Below are positions 12,895 through 26,940 of a DNA stretch of 64,000 nt, piece by piece (position 1 is the stretch's first letter; each line of letters begins with the position of its first letter). Under the pieces are notes generated by a model, which worked only from the letters and a program-made list of their open reading frames with translations, had not been told where the DNA came from and did no database searches. Origin of the DNA: Gossypium raimondii (Eukaryota > Streptophyta > Magnoliopsida > Malvales > Malvaceae); assembly GCF_025698545.1 (NCBI RefSeq), contig NC_068575.1, positions 48,989,980 to 49,053,979 on the forward strand. Reading direction: 5' to 3'. The position numbers were made by a program, and so were the translations under genes.

Positions 12895-13278
12895 AGGCAT
12901 ACTCCAACACCAAGCTACTATTAGACAAATTAAAAAACCTAATTGATGTAATATTTATATTTTAAGAACTCAAATAAAACATTTTAAAGTTTACGAACCA
13001 ATTTAAAATATGATTGCTATTTGAGGATGCTAATAGAATTAAACAATATATACTATGTTTAAATTCCTATTGAATTAGTGTCACAAATCATTGGTATCAA
13101 TATTTTTTCACTTAGAATATATTATAACTATATGAGAGTTGTGATTGTTCCATACGACTTCATAAACAAATAGTTACAAACTTGATAAACAAATTATGAC
13201 ACAATAAATTTTAAAATATTAAACAAATAAATTTCAAAATATTTATATAATTTTATATCAAAGGAAGGTGTTTGAACG
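12895..13278. repeat. Continuation of Copia-like remnant, AT-rich
   Basis: It begins with the second target-duplication copy and 'tactccaacaccaagc', then runs into AT-rich sequence. No gene or other ordered structure was seen. Confidence 0.35.
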
Positions 13279-13725
13279 TAGGGGTATTCATAATTCGATT
13301 AAAATCGAATTAATCGATCAAATCAATTTTATTTGGTTAATCAGTCAGTTGTCAAATTTAGTTCGATTGGAGGTTGGTTAATATTTTTTTGAAATTTCGG
13401 TTATCGATTCATTTGCTTTGAAATCGAATAATTAACCAAATTAATCAAAATAAATATTATATATAATATGTATAATATGTATATTTTTGAACTATTAAAA
13501 AAATGAACCTTAGCAATGTGTTTTTCTATATGTTTTATACATATTTTAACTAAAAATAAAATATATAAATTTCGATTAATTCGGTTAACTGATTGAATTA
13601 ATCGAAATATTTCGATTTAGTTAATATATTTGAAAAAATTTGATTTGGTTAACGGTTAAATATTTTTACATTTTGAGTAATTCGATTAATAATAATTCGA
13701 TTTAGTTACCGTTTGAACACCCCTA
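13279..13725. mobile_element. hAT-type MITE, 447 bp
   Basis: The left terminus TAGGGGTATTCA and the right terminus TGAACACCCCTA form terminal inverted repeats, with one mismatch over 12 bases. The interior is rich in attaaccgaa/ttcggttaa-like inverted pieces and encodes nothing. Flanking 8-mers tttgaacg (13271-13278) and cttggaca (13726-13733) match at 5 of 8 positions, consistent with an old 8-bp hAT duplication. Membership of the hAT superfamily is inferred from the terminal sequence and duplication length. Confidence 0.65.
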
Positions 13726-14984
13726 CTTGGACATAGATGTACCATGCCTGTAACAGCCCGTTTTCAGAAAAATCGAAATAGCGGTTTCGGGATCACAAAT
13801 TCGAGTCTGAAAAGAAATTTTTTTAATATTATTTTATGGTCTACAATACGATAATAATGTCATATGAAAGTTTCGTAGAGAAATTTTACCGATTACATGT
13901 TTAATTTGATAAAGGACCAAATTGCACAAAGTGCAAAAGTTGAGTTCTAATAGCTAAATGGATTAAATAGCTATAGAACTTTAAATTGGAGGTCCTTATA
14001 TGGTAAATAGACTATTAAAAATGCTTAGTGATTAAGGATGATGATTCATTCATGGAAAATAAAATAAAGAAAAGGACTAAATTGGAAAGTAAAATAATAA
14101 ATGATGATAAATGATAAAATAATAAAATAATAAAATAATGAAAATATAATCATTTATATCATCTTTCCCAAATTAAAAGTATGGAAACCCTAGCCATGGA
14201 AACCTAAGCTCAAACCAACTTATTTTTCTTGATTAGGTAAGTATTCTTGCCCGATTTTTAATAATTTTTATATTTCCGATATCGTAATAGCTTAATCTAG
14301 CTATCTCGGGAATTAATTGGTAAAGTTATCAAGGTACTAAGGTTATGTCATGGATGAACATAGATGAATTATGAAGTTTTATGGAAGAAAATGAAAGGTT
14401 GTTGATAGATAAACAACTTTTGTAAAGTGAATTTTGATAAAATTAAAGATTTATGGACTAAATTAAAAGACGTGAAATTCATAGAAAAATTCTGAATTTT
14501 ATGAAATAAACGGATTGTAAATGTTATATGTAAAATTTAGCTAGGCTTGGAATAAAGATTAAATTACATGAATTTCACTTTCCGAGCCTAGGGACAAAAT
14601 CATCATTAATTAAAAGTATAGGGGCAAAATGGTAATATTACCTAAGATGTGAATTGGACTGAATTGAGTATAAATTGTATTAAATTGATGTTAAATTTAC
14701 TCGTATAGATCCGAATAGACCAAATTCGGAGTTAGAATAAGGAAAAGAGAATGTGTCGGATTAGAAGATTTTACGTACACGAACATTTGTTGATTGTGTA
14801 CACGAACATTTGTTGAGGTAAGTTTGTGTAACTAAATTGTTTATATTTATATCTTTGAATTGAATGATATATATGTGAAATGTATTATTGTCATGTATAT
14901 GAAATTGATTACATATCCAACAAAGCCTGATAAAATGTCAAATCCTGTTTGAATAAATGTAATTCGATGGATACAAGATTTCCC

Positions 14985-15420
14985 GAATTGGTTGTGGTCC
15001 TGCATATGTTGGGGACACACCACGACTCGAAAGAGCTTCCCGTTAATGGCTCTTCAGAGCATCTCGATCAGTTGTGATCCTGCATGTGTTGTGGACACAC
15101 CGCAGCTGTTATGAGCGTCCTGTTATATGGCTTTTTGTGAGCTTCTCAATAGGCTCTTCTTGAGCTTCCCGATAGGCTCTTTGTGAGCTTCTCGATATTG
15201 CTCGCTTGAACTTCCCGATATATGGCTATACAGAGCTCCTGTTATATGGCTCTTTGTGAGCTTCCCGATTAAAAAATCTTTGTGGGCTTCTTGATTTGGC
15301 TTTTATGAGCTTCCAGTTATAAAGCCTGGATAAGCTTCTCATTATATGACTCGTATGAGTTTCCCGTTATATGACTCGAGAGAGGGTTTCCCGATTATGT
15401 GTTTTAATGAGCACCCTCGA
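14985..15420. repeat. Minisatellite inside the 13749-16508 solo LTR
   Basis: A degenerate array is built on phrases such as 'ggctctttgtgagcttcccgat' and 'cctgcatRtgttggggacacacc'. Units are about 30-60 bases and vary in length. This is the third unrelated minisatellite found in the same relative position of the three solo LTRs. Confidence 0.65.
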
Positions 15421-16039
15421 ATATGAATTGACGGATTATAAATTGTAGACCTCGAGTGTACTACATGTATATCCATCGATATTTCAAATAAATTCAAAGA
15501 GCAAAATCCTGACATGAGAAAATATGAGTACGAAATGAATTATATGGTAAATCAATTAAATTCATGCTTACTCTGTTTTATTTTCCCATGTCCTATAGTA
15601 AATCGGAAACTCGTTGGATTTGAAGCTTGGCAGAGATCACTCACACTATCCATCGGTCCAATTCGGTATATATGGTAAATCAGTTATGGTTATAATGACA
15701 TGTATAGGTTAATTGGTCAATATTGACATATGTATATTTTTTTATAATTAGCCATTGGTATGGCTCGTGATGAATATGTTTTAATTTATAATAGAAATTA
15801 TGTCATGTTTGGTATGTGTTTGAAATGATTCATTTAAGCTAGTATATTTGATAAAATATGCATAAAGGTGAACTTGATATCTAGGTAAGTATAAGTATAA
15901 GATTGACATGATAATAAATTATCATTTGAGGTGCCTAAAGGCACATTGGTTGAATGTTTGTATTGCATTATGAATATGTAAAAATGTTGGTGTAGGTGGA
16001 AGACAAATTGGGTGAGAAATATGGCTTGGAAAATAGTTT

Positions 16040-16292
16040 ATTTTCGTCCACACGGGTAGAGACACGGGCGTGTGTCTTAGTTGTGTGTGACACACGGCCT
16101 AGCACATGAGCGTGTGATCTGGCCGTGTGTCCCCTGAATCTTAAAAATTGAGAAACAGAATGCTTAGAATTGATCACACGGCCTGACACACGGGCGTGTG
16201 ACTTGGCCGTGTGACCCATGCCAGAGAGTTACACGGCCTGAGACACTGGTGTGTCCCTCACACGGTCTGACCACACGGGCGTGTGTCCCCTA
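16040..16292. repeat. Palindrome-rich cacacggcc/ggccgtgtg module
   Basis: This G+C-rich stretch within an AT-rich LTR is made of alternating cacacggcc, cacgggcgtgtg and ggccgtgtg words, which are reverse complements of each other. The same module forms the centre of the foldback element at about 7490-7735. The minus-strand open frame seen here (GHTAxSHARVxGRV repeats) is a by-product of the motif, not a gene. Confidence 0.8.
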
Positions 16293-16513
16293 AACCTAGG
16301 TAAAATTTGGTATTTTCTGAGTACCCGGTTTAGTCCCGACCTGATTCTAATGTATATTTTGGGCCCCGAGGGCTCATATTAGAGACATTATGATTTATTT
16401 CTGGTATGAATGTTATAAGGCATGAATTTATCTGTTTATCTGTTTTGTAAATTCTGGGGATGCTCCGTAACCTTGTTCCGACGACAGATACGGGTTAGGA
16501 GTGTTACAATGCC

Positions 16514-19500
16514 GAATTTTCTTTTTCATTATAAAAAATGGTTAAATTTTAATTTGGGTTAATCTATTGTACTTGAATTTGATATTTAACCATTATTCTT
16601 TAACTTTTCATATAAATTAGTCTCTATATTTGTAGAATATTATTAATTAGTCTAAATAGTAATATCATTAACTTTTCTTTTAAAAGTATTTAGATTAAAT
16701 TCTTGAACACTAAAGTTAGGGAATTAAATTCCAAATTTTCAATGTGCATAGAGACTTAAAGTCATGGTTGTCTGGACTGGATCAGTTGAACTGGGAACCG
16801 ATTGAGGTACCGATCTGAAGAGAGGCATCAAATTAGTTGACCCGTGAACTGATACAAATTAGTTGAATTGAGCTAAAATTACTTGAACCTGTTTTTTATT
16901 ATTTTTAATAATTTATTTAATTCAACAGCATAACTCACCAATCCAATTAAATTGATCCAGCTTATCAATTTGGCTACTAATCTAATTTCAAAAAGTCTTA
17001 CTTAAAATATATTTTAATTTTTAAATTTTTATTTTATAATCTGATACAACATGTATTTTAAATAATCTTCTATCGGAGAAAGTGCGAATCGGGGTCAAAC
17101 GAGAAAAAAAAAACCCCCCTCATTTTAATAATAATTCTTTATTTGTTTTAATTAAGGAATTTGTACAAGCAACGCCCTCTTTGTTTTCTAACATTGAATG
17201 GTCTTAATTTTAGTCTTTTCATTTTTTTTTATATTGGAACAGATGAAATCAGCAATGCAGTGAGTCAATAAAGGCTAACTTTAAATATCACACACTTAGT
17301 TTGAACCCTTTTTTTGTATCAAATGGCAGACTGCAACAAAAGTGTCTTACGTAATTTTGGATTGTGTACCCAAAAAAAATCCAAATTGCACATTAAATAC
17401 GTTTAAATTAAAAGCATTCATGATAATATGATTTGTAAAAATAAAATAATAGATTATAGGTTGAGTTGAGTTGAAGATGAATTGCATGTATACCTACTCC
17501 AAGATTGGCAACAATCTCATCTTTGCTTGGACTTTTACCTACTTGTTGGACTCACAATTTAAGTCAATTTTGGCTTCAATACTCTTTTAATTGTTTTTTT
17601 TTTATTGGTTCCACTCTGTAAGGAACTTAAAGGTGTATTTTTTCAGCTCCCAACCCTCATTGCCAAATCCTCTTGTACCTGTCCTACTTAATAGGTTAGA
17701 TTTGTTTTCATTTAGCAATAACTATTCGACCATATATATATTGACCCAATCGTTTGTAATTGATTTATTCTTTTTTATATGATTCACAATAAATGTATTA
17801 AATATGTTAAAACATATGTTTCAAAAATAAATATTATGTATGAGTTTGTGCCGCAAGTCTTACTTTATTCACTTAGTCAAAGTTGTGGATTTCATCTCTA
17901 CCCTTTAAATTGATGCGAAAAGCATTTATTATTGTTATGTTAATTATGTAACAAAAATATGATTGTTATGAGAATGGTATTATGTTTCGTGATGGTAAGA
18001 GGAATAGGAACAGGATAGATGCCCAATCTTGAATCTATTCTAATACAAAGAAATTCAGTTTCTTTCTTTTTGGCACAAAACATGCAAAGGCCATGGGAAA
18101 TTGGGAAACCATATTCTACGATTTGTTTTGCGTTGCCTGATTTGAGCTGCAATCTTTAAATTATAATAACAACATCGATATTGTCGCCTGCCAAATAAAA
18201 CATGCTCAAGAATCTTTACGTTAGATCTAATCATTTTACACACAACATTAAAATAGATTAAAACTAACAAATACGACTCAAATTATTTATTTTTTACATT
18301 AAAATTGGTAGCAGCAGCGGCAATGACTTTGTGAGTGAGCCGGCGCAGCCCCGAATTGACCATTTTACTAAAATATAACTGACTTATTTGGGACGAGAAT
18401 TTGTGAATTTTCAAACTCCGACGTCATTATTTTTCTTTATTTTACAATTTTGCCCATTTACCTCACCTACCCTTATCATTCAAATTTTCAACTAATTTAT
18501 TTATTTTCTTTGTCTTCTTCGCGCTTGTGAGAGAATAATGCTTCGCTTTCCACTTTTAATTATTATTTCGATTATGTAAATTCATTATATGTATTTTTTA
18601 ATAATAATTCTTTTAAAACTTCAAGCTTTTAAGATTTAAATACAATACTTAAAAGCTAGGAACGAAAAGATGAAACGGTTTTAGACTTCCTCATTACTTC
18701 ATTACAAAACAATTTAGGATTAAAATGTAATTTTATTATCATATCATAAGTGAATGTTGAAATTTGCCCTTATACTCTATTTTGAATTATGTTTGTTATT
18801 ATATTTTCAACATTTTGGTTTTAATTAAATATTATCGCTTAATATTGACTTTGATGATTTGAAAATAAAATTTAACAAGAAAATATTATTTTAAATATTT
18901 TATTTTAATAGTTAATAATGAATTAATTGTGACATATTAAAATTATAATAAATTAATTTATAATTTTATTTAATGAAAGAAAAACTTAAAAAGTAAAATT
19001 TATATATAGGAAAAAATAACTTTACTTTTTTTATAAATAATTGTTCTTTTTAATATTATAATAATTAGTTTATTATTTTTATTAAAATAAAATAGTAAAT
19101 TTGAATAATATAATTCAATAATTAATGACAAATTTCAATCAAAGAAAAGTAAAATGGAAAATTTAGAATAAAATAAAAATATAGTCGTAAATTTATCTTT
19201 AGTTTAAAAATACGAAGACAAATATCAATCAAAATAAAGTATAATAGACAAATTTTAACTGAAAATAGGGTGGCAGATTTTCACATTAACCCACCAATAA
19301 AAGTATTCATTTCTATGTTGAGTTGGAACAAGATTTCATAGTTATCTATTATTTTGTGTTTACTATTTTGTATAAGTTAAAATACTTAATTTTGAGCTCA
19401 AATAAATTTTCATAGTTATTTATTATTTTGTATAAGTTAAAATTATTTAATTACAGTAAAGAAATTAACACGTGATAATTTTAATTTTAATTAGAAAATT

Positions 19501-20040
19501 AGAAAAATATACTCTCGTATACCGAATACAAATTGTGTTACTATATTTTCATATTTTTATATAACATATTTAAATAAAAACTAAAAACATTACTTAATAT
19601 GAAAAATCTTGAGATTAAACCCGAAATTAATAAAGATCTGTATATAAATCCTCATTTATGAATTAATAAATATTTTTACAAATATATATTATATAATTAT
19701 TTTCACTTATATTACGAACATAAGGAGAAATTAGGCATAAATGTTGATTTTAAAAATAATTAGGAAATAACTTTTTTAATTTAAAAAATAAATCGATTTG
19801 ATTTAGAAGCAATGAAAAATGCTCATTGCAAGAAGAGAGGGGAAAGAATAATATTTTTTTCCCTAAATTTCGAATCTAATATAATAAAAATACGTATTAT
19901 TTTCCATTTCGTAAAGAAAATTATTCTCATCGACATTCATTTTTTCCTGTGGCGAATAAAATAAAAAATAAATTCATGTGGATAGTGGATACAAGAGTCA
20001 ATAAATTATTGCTTGTGGATTGATTTGTAAATAAACATTC
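16514..20040. other. AT-rich intergenic region, no gene recognised
   Basis: At 16760-17060 there is a decayed repeat with 'ggatcagttgaactgggaacc'-like phrases of the kind found in small plant DNA transposons. Around 18308-18350 a short GC-rich island (gcagcagcggcaatgac...gccggcgcagcccc) stands out and could be a relic of a gene 5' end, but no frame can be followed. The overlapping minus-strand frames at 17940-18270 have no recognisable features. Nothing else was seen. Confidence 0.5.
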
Positions 20041-20051
20041 TGCGGAGGAGG

Positions 20052-20089
20052 CACGTGCTCGACGGTAGTGCTTCTCCCTTCTATAAATA
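20052..20089 (+). promoter_or_regulatory. Core promoter of the thiolase gene: G-box and TATA box
   Basis: A CACGTG G-box lies at 20052-20057 and a TATAAATA box at 20082-20089. Transcription would start about 30 bases further on, near 20115, giving a leader interrupted by an intron that ends at the AG at 20805-20806. G-boxes bind bZIP/bHLH factors. Any specific regulation here is inference. Confidence 0.65.
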
Positions 20090-20153
20090 CGTTAACTCAA
20101 TTCAGTCAGTTCATCATTTCCCTCATTTCTGCTTCAATTTTTTTCAACGAAAA

Positions 20154-20226
20154 TATCCACAGGTATTTCCACGGATTTCTACTTTCTCCAAATCCACAGG
20201 TATTTCCACAGATTCTACTTTCTCCT
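20154..20226 (+). repeat. Tandem duplication carrying two alternative leader splice donors
   Basis: A ~37-bp unit (atccacaggtatttccac...tctactttctcc) occurs twice in the 5' leader of the thiolase gene, with small differences. Each copy contains ccacag|gtattt, a plausible 5' splice site, so donors exist after 20162 and after 20199. Either could pair with the leader-intron acceptor at 20806. Confidence 0.6.
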
Positions 20227-20820
20227 AATAATCTCGATCATTTTCTTGCTCCTCTCGAGACTTTTTTATTTTGATTTCTCTATGTTTTTTCATCTTGATC
20301 TTTTCAGTTTTCTGATTGAATTCATGTTTACATCAGATCTGTTTATCTTGAGAATTTATTGTTTATGCGGCATCTTTCTTTAAAGTAGTTTTTTTCTTGC
20401 GTTCGTAAGATTTTCACTCGGGTGGTACAGTGGAATTTTCTTTATGTTTTCTTTATAATATTTATGTATTTTGTTAATAAAAGAGTGTGATTCACAGTGA
20501 GAACTTTTTTCCTTTTAAGTTGTAAGATTTGGATAAGCCATATTTAAGTCGAATTTGTTTTGGGATTCCATTATTGAGCTTAAAATATTGAGTAAAATAT
20601 ATCTTCTTTTAAGATCAACCTTTTTGGGTTGTTATAAAATAAGTGACATTTTGTTTCTGACGTTAGTCCAAAGTTAGCTCATCCTTTTGATATGAAGTTT
20701 AAGAAGAAAATAAAAGCAAAAGTTTTATTAGAATTATGTTTTATTTCTGAGCAATTTTCAATACCCTTTTATGTTAGAATTAAGCAACAGTTTCTACTTC
20801 TTGCAGATCCATTTTCACCT

Positions 20821-23722
<2,902 letters not shown>

Positions 23723-24600
23723 GCGGTTTTAAAGTAGGTAAGTCATCTCATGCATACCGAAATTAGTTGGTAAGGGATAGTTTTTAGATGTGAATTCTCA
23801 TCTACAAAACTGCATAAATGAAGGAGCTTACAAGGAAATTTTGATACACGAGTTGGTTTATCAGAAGGGTATTAAAAAACTTTGGAACTCCTAGGATCAA
23901 AACATATCATTAATTATCTTGTCCAAAGATGTGACCATCTGCTGTTTGATTTCAGGTTCGATATTGTACGATGTTGCGACCATTTCTTTTTCGGGGGATA
24001 AATTCATGCTCTGCCAAAACACAGTTTGATGTTGTGCAATTTTTATTCCGCTCTCAAATAAGTTATGTAACGAATGGAATGTTTAATTAGGTTTGAGAAG
24101 AAATATATGTCCAATGTAGAGTTTGATTTTCCTTTTAAAGCTGTCTCTAGCATAGAGAATAAGGAAATCTTTATCATTGGATTCTCTGAACTTAGTTAAC
24201 GTTGTGATTCAATTTAATGTTAGTAGCTAAAATGTTAGATTTTCTCTACTCCAATGGCAAAATTGGCAATGGAATTTGAATTTGTGGTTTTGTCCAATAT
24301 TAGCATATTCAATTTCTGAAAAAGATTTTTTTTTTATATTTAGAAAATTAAATAAAGGTGTAAAAATAGATATGAGAAGGAAGAATGGTAAAAAGAAGCA
24401 AAGAAAATGGTCAGTTCAACAAACTAATTGAATCATGATTCCTGATTTTATTTGATTAGAAGCATTAATTTAGAATAAATTTAAAAACAAAAATTAAACT
24501 TAAATAAATAGCGTATACGCGATTTCGGTCGATCTTACCCCTGCGACTAATGCGGAGGCCTAAGCCTATTAATTCCCCATTTTCATAGTTGCAGAATTGT
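23723..24600. other. 3' UTR of the thiolase gene and short intergenic spacer
   Basis: The 3' UTR probably contains an intron from 23738 (tag|gtaagt) to 23955 (tttcag). Transcript sequence plausibly ends around 24100-24150. The remaining ~450 bases to the next promoter are AT-rich and hold nothing recognisable. Confidence 0.5.
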
Positions 24601-24623
24601 GGATGTTTTTTTCTTCTTTTCCC

Positions 24624-24632
24624 ATATAAAAA
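24624..24632 (+). promoter_or_regulatory. TATA box of the NOI-domain gene
   Basis: A TATAAAAAG sequence lies 166-174 bases upstream of the start codon at 24798. It is followed by a C/T-rich stretch (tttcctttctttctctctctttc) typical of plant leaders. Confidence 0.55.
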
Positions 24633-24797
24633 GGTTAAATACCCATAGAGCCCACTTTCCTTTCTTTCTCTCTCTTTCATTAGAAAGAAAACCAAAGATC
24701 ATCAAAGGAGAAGAGGAGGAGAGGAGAGGGGCAACCTTAAATACCGTACCCCAGCAACTCTCTCCATCGCAAACAAATCTCTCTTTTTCAATCTACC

Positions 24798-26404
24798 ATG
24801 GCGGTAATTTCCCTTTTATTTTCCTTCTTTTATATCTATTTTTTTTCAGATTTGTCTTTCCTTTTTAAAGATCGATTTTTCTTTTTGTTTCACATTGTTC
24901 GTTTTAATTATATACTTTTTTTCCTAATCCTCCTCCTCTTGCCCAATGTTTGTAGTTGATAATTTTTCTATTTATTTATTTTCAGATGAATTTTGTTGAA
25001 CTTTTTGTGATGGAGTGAATGCGATTCACGATTTCGATCATACCAAAAATATATTGTTATTTATTATTTGTATTTCCTTTCTCAGCATTTATTTTTATAG
25101 ATTACGCTTCTAATTTATCTATAAGTTTCATTTGGAAAAAAAAACAAAGTTCTAATGCGTTTTACTGTTTGTTCTTATTTATTAATATCTATTTAATATA
25201 TGATAAAAGAAGCATATGAATTCATTTCCTAATTTTCAAATTTTGACATTCAAAGGAATTCGATAGATAATTTTATCAAATTTTCTTTTTCGATCTTTCT
25301 TATGGATCTGCTACACACTTGATTTCACTTATTGCGTGCCATCTAAGATTCGTCTAAAAGTAGTAACATTTTTTTATTCAACTTGTTGCAATGTGCCTTA
25401 ATTGGCGTTTTGGTATTGCTGATTTTTGTCTGTATAGCCATTGTTTGTTATGATATGTATATGTACATATCATAAAATGTTAATGTTAAGCAATAATTAT
25501 TCGCACTTACATTTTTTTCTTCCTTTTCTTATTTGTTGCCTTTTTGCGAAATTATTTCTTATACCTATTTGTTTATCCTTTTCTTTTGTATATGCATTTC
25601 GTAAAAATCCTAATCAATCTTTTTATAGCGAATCATGTGCGTTCTGCATTTTCTTTTATTCGCCCATTGCTTACAAGTAATAGTATAGTTATTTGTATTT
25701 CTAATCTATACATGCCAAAGTCATGACCAGCTGTATTTTATTATGTTCTTTTTCTTGAATGGAGAAATATCATCATTTGAGATCTAAGTAGGTTGAATCG
25801 TTTCATGAATGTATCAATTTGTGGCAAGTTTCTTTGAGATGATATATCTCCCCCTTAAATAAGCAGTCATGGCATACAGGATAAGGGTCGACCATTGCCA
25901 AAATTTGGTGAATGGGATGTCAATGACCCATCATCAGCTGAGGGCTTTACAGTTATCTTCAACAAGGCTCGAAATGAGAAAAAGACGGGTGGAAAGATTG
26001 AGTCGCCAGGGGCCAATGACCCTGCATGCAAGCAAGAGGCTGTCGCTGCAAAGCCACAAGTAAGTAATAATCCTGCGTATGCCTAATTTTGTTTGTAGCT
26101 ATATAAAAATTCCTCATGTTTTACCTTGTTCACCCTTTGAAGCAAGCATTACATTTCTGTCGTAAATATCTTTCTGGTTATATAAAAAGCATTGTCTTGA
26201 CAACTTTGTTTCCAGTCTGGAACTGTTTGATCAAGGGCAAATATGCATGTCGAACCCTTTCGTTCTCAATCACTTTCAGATTCAATGGTCTTGTATTGTT
26301 TCATTATGTTTATAGATTCACAATATTGATTTTTATTATGTTGATGGTCTGAAATACCGCAGAAAAAATGGTTATGCTGCGTACAAGCTACTCATGCAGA
26401 CTAA
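24798..26404 (+). CDS. NOI/RIN4-type small protein, 75 aa
   Basis: Three exons give a 75-aa protein: 24798-24803 (only ATG GCG), 25880-26059 and 26363-26404. Residues 9-15 read PKFGEWD, the start of the NOI (nitrate-induced) motif that in RIN4 is the AvrRpt2 cleavage site. The motif continues through EGFTVIFNKARNEKK to about residue 40. The tail KKWLCCVQ has Cys67-Cys68, the paired cysteines that are S-acylated in RIN4-like proteins, so plasma-membrane attachment is expected. The first intron is 1076 bases and separates the first two codons from the rest. Single-NOI proteins of this size are common in plants, and a role in immunity or exocytosis is inferred from the family only. Confidence 0.9.
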
Positions 26405-26940
26405 AGAGATGGCTCTTACGTTGTTAAGAGCTACCAAGAGAGTATATTATTATATATCTACATAAAGCCCTTACCCCCTTTCAAAACAATCCAGAAGACC
26501 GGAGCCCGTATCGGAAGCTATGATGGGTCATGATGGAATCGTTTTTGTTTGCAACAAACTCGGGCTCAGGGATGAGAAAATAATGTTGTTTTTATGTTTA
26601 TGTGATGCTGGTAGCTTGTTATTGCAGTTTTTGATGCCTTGTCCATATATATATTATGTCATGTGTTGAACACTTTTGTTTATGACATTTATATGCTATA
26701 TGATAGCTTTATATTATATTATATGAAACCCTTTCAATTTTATCGGTTGTTTAATTAAAATTGATTGCTGGGATTCAATTGGATGCAAGTCTGAAAATAA
26801 CAGCGATATAAACAACTGCAATTGAAATCTCTCATTTGCATAACTCAAAATGACCCAAGTTAGCGGTAGTTTCCCTTGTTCCTTCCTATACAACATATGA
26901 ACATTGTATAACAGACCTTCATCTAATATGCAAAATTAAC
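26405..26940. other. NOI 3' UTR and convergent spacer
   Basis: This is the 3' UTR of the NOI gene followed by the 3' flank of the convergent minus-strand SAWADEE gene, whose stop is at 26941-26943. The two genes end within about 540 bases of each other. No other feature was seen. Confidence 0.5.

Larger units (their letters stand above)
13749..16508. mobile_element. Solo LTR (long-LTR Gypsy-type), 2760 bp, TSD atgcc
   Basis: The element starts TGTAACAGCCCG, ends GAGTGTTACA and is bounded by a perfect 5-bp direct repeat, atgcc, at 13744-13748 and 16509-16513. It has no coding sequence. A 'gaggtaagtttg' donor-like block at about 14815 parallels 'gaggtaagttcg' at 2888 in the first element. In both, a minisatellite begins about 200 bases later. 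The 3' third holds the cacacggcc/ggccgtgtg module shared with the foldback element. Confidence 0.82.

Noticed and set aside
15968..16219. 83-codon minus-strand frame with repeated GHTAxSHARV units
   Set aside because: It is produced by the repeated ggccgtgtg/cacacggcc motif of the LTR and shifts with motif copy number; no gene signals.
17940..18270. Overlapping minus-strand frames of about 70 codons
   Set aside because: No homology-like motif, ordered splice sites or start context; likely chance.
20068..20274. 68-codon plus-strand frame downstream of the thiolase TATA box
   Set aside because: It starts upstream of the expected transcription start and covers the leader duplication; it is not conserved protein-like sequence.
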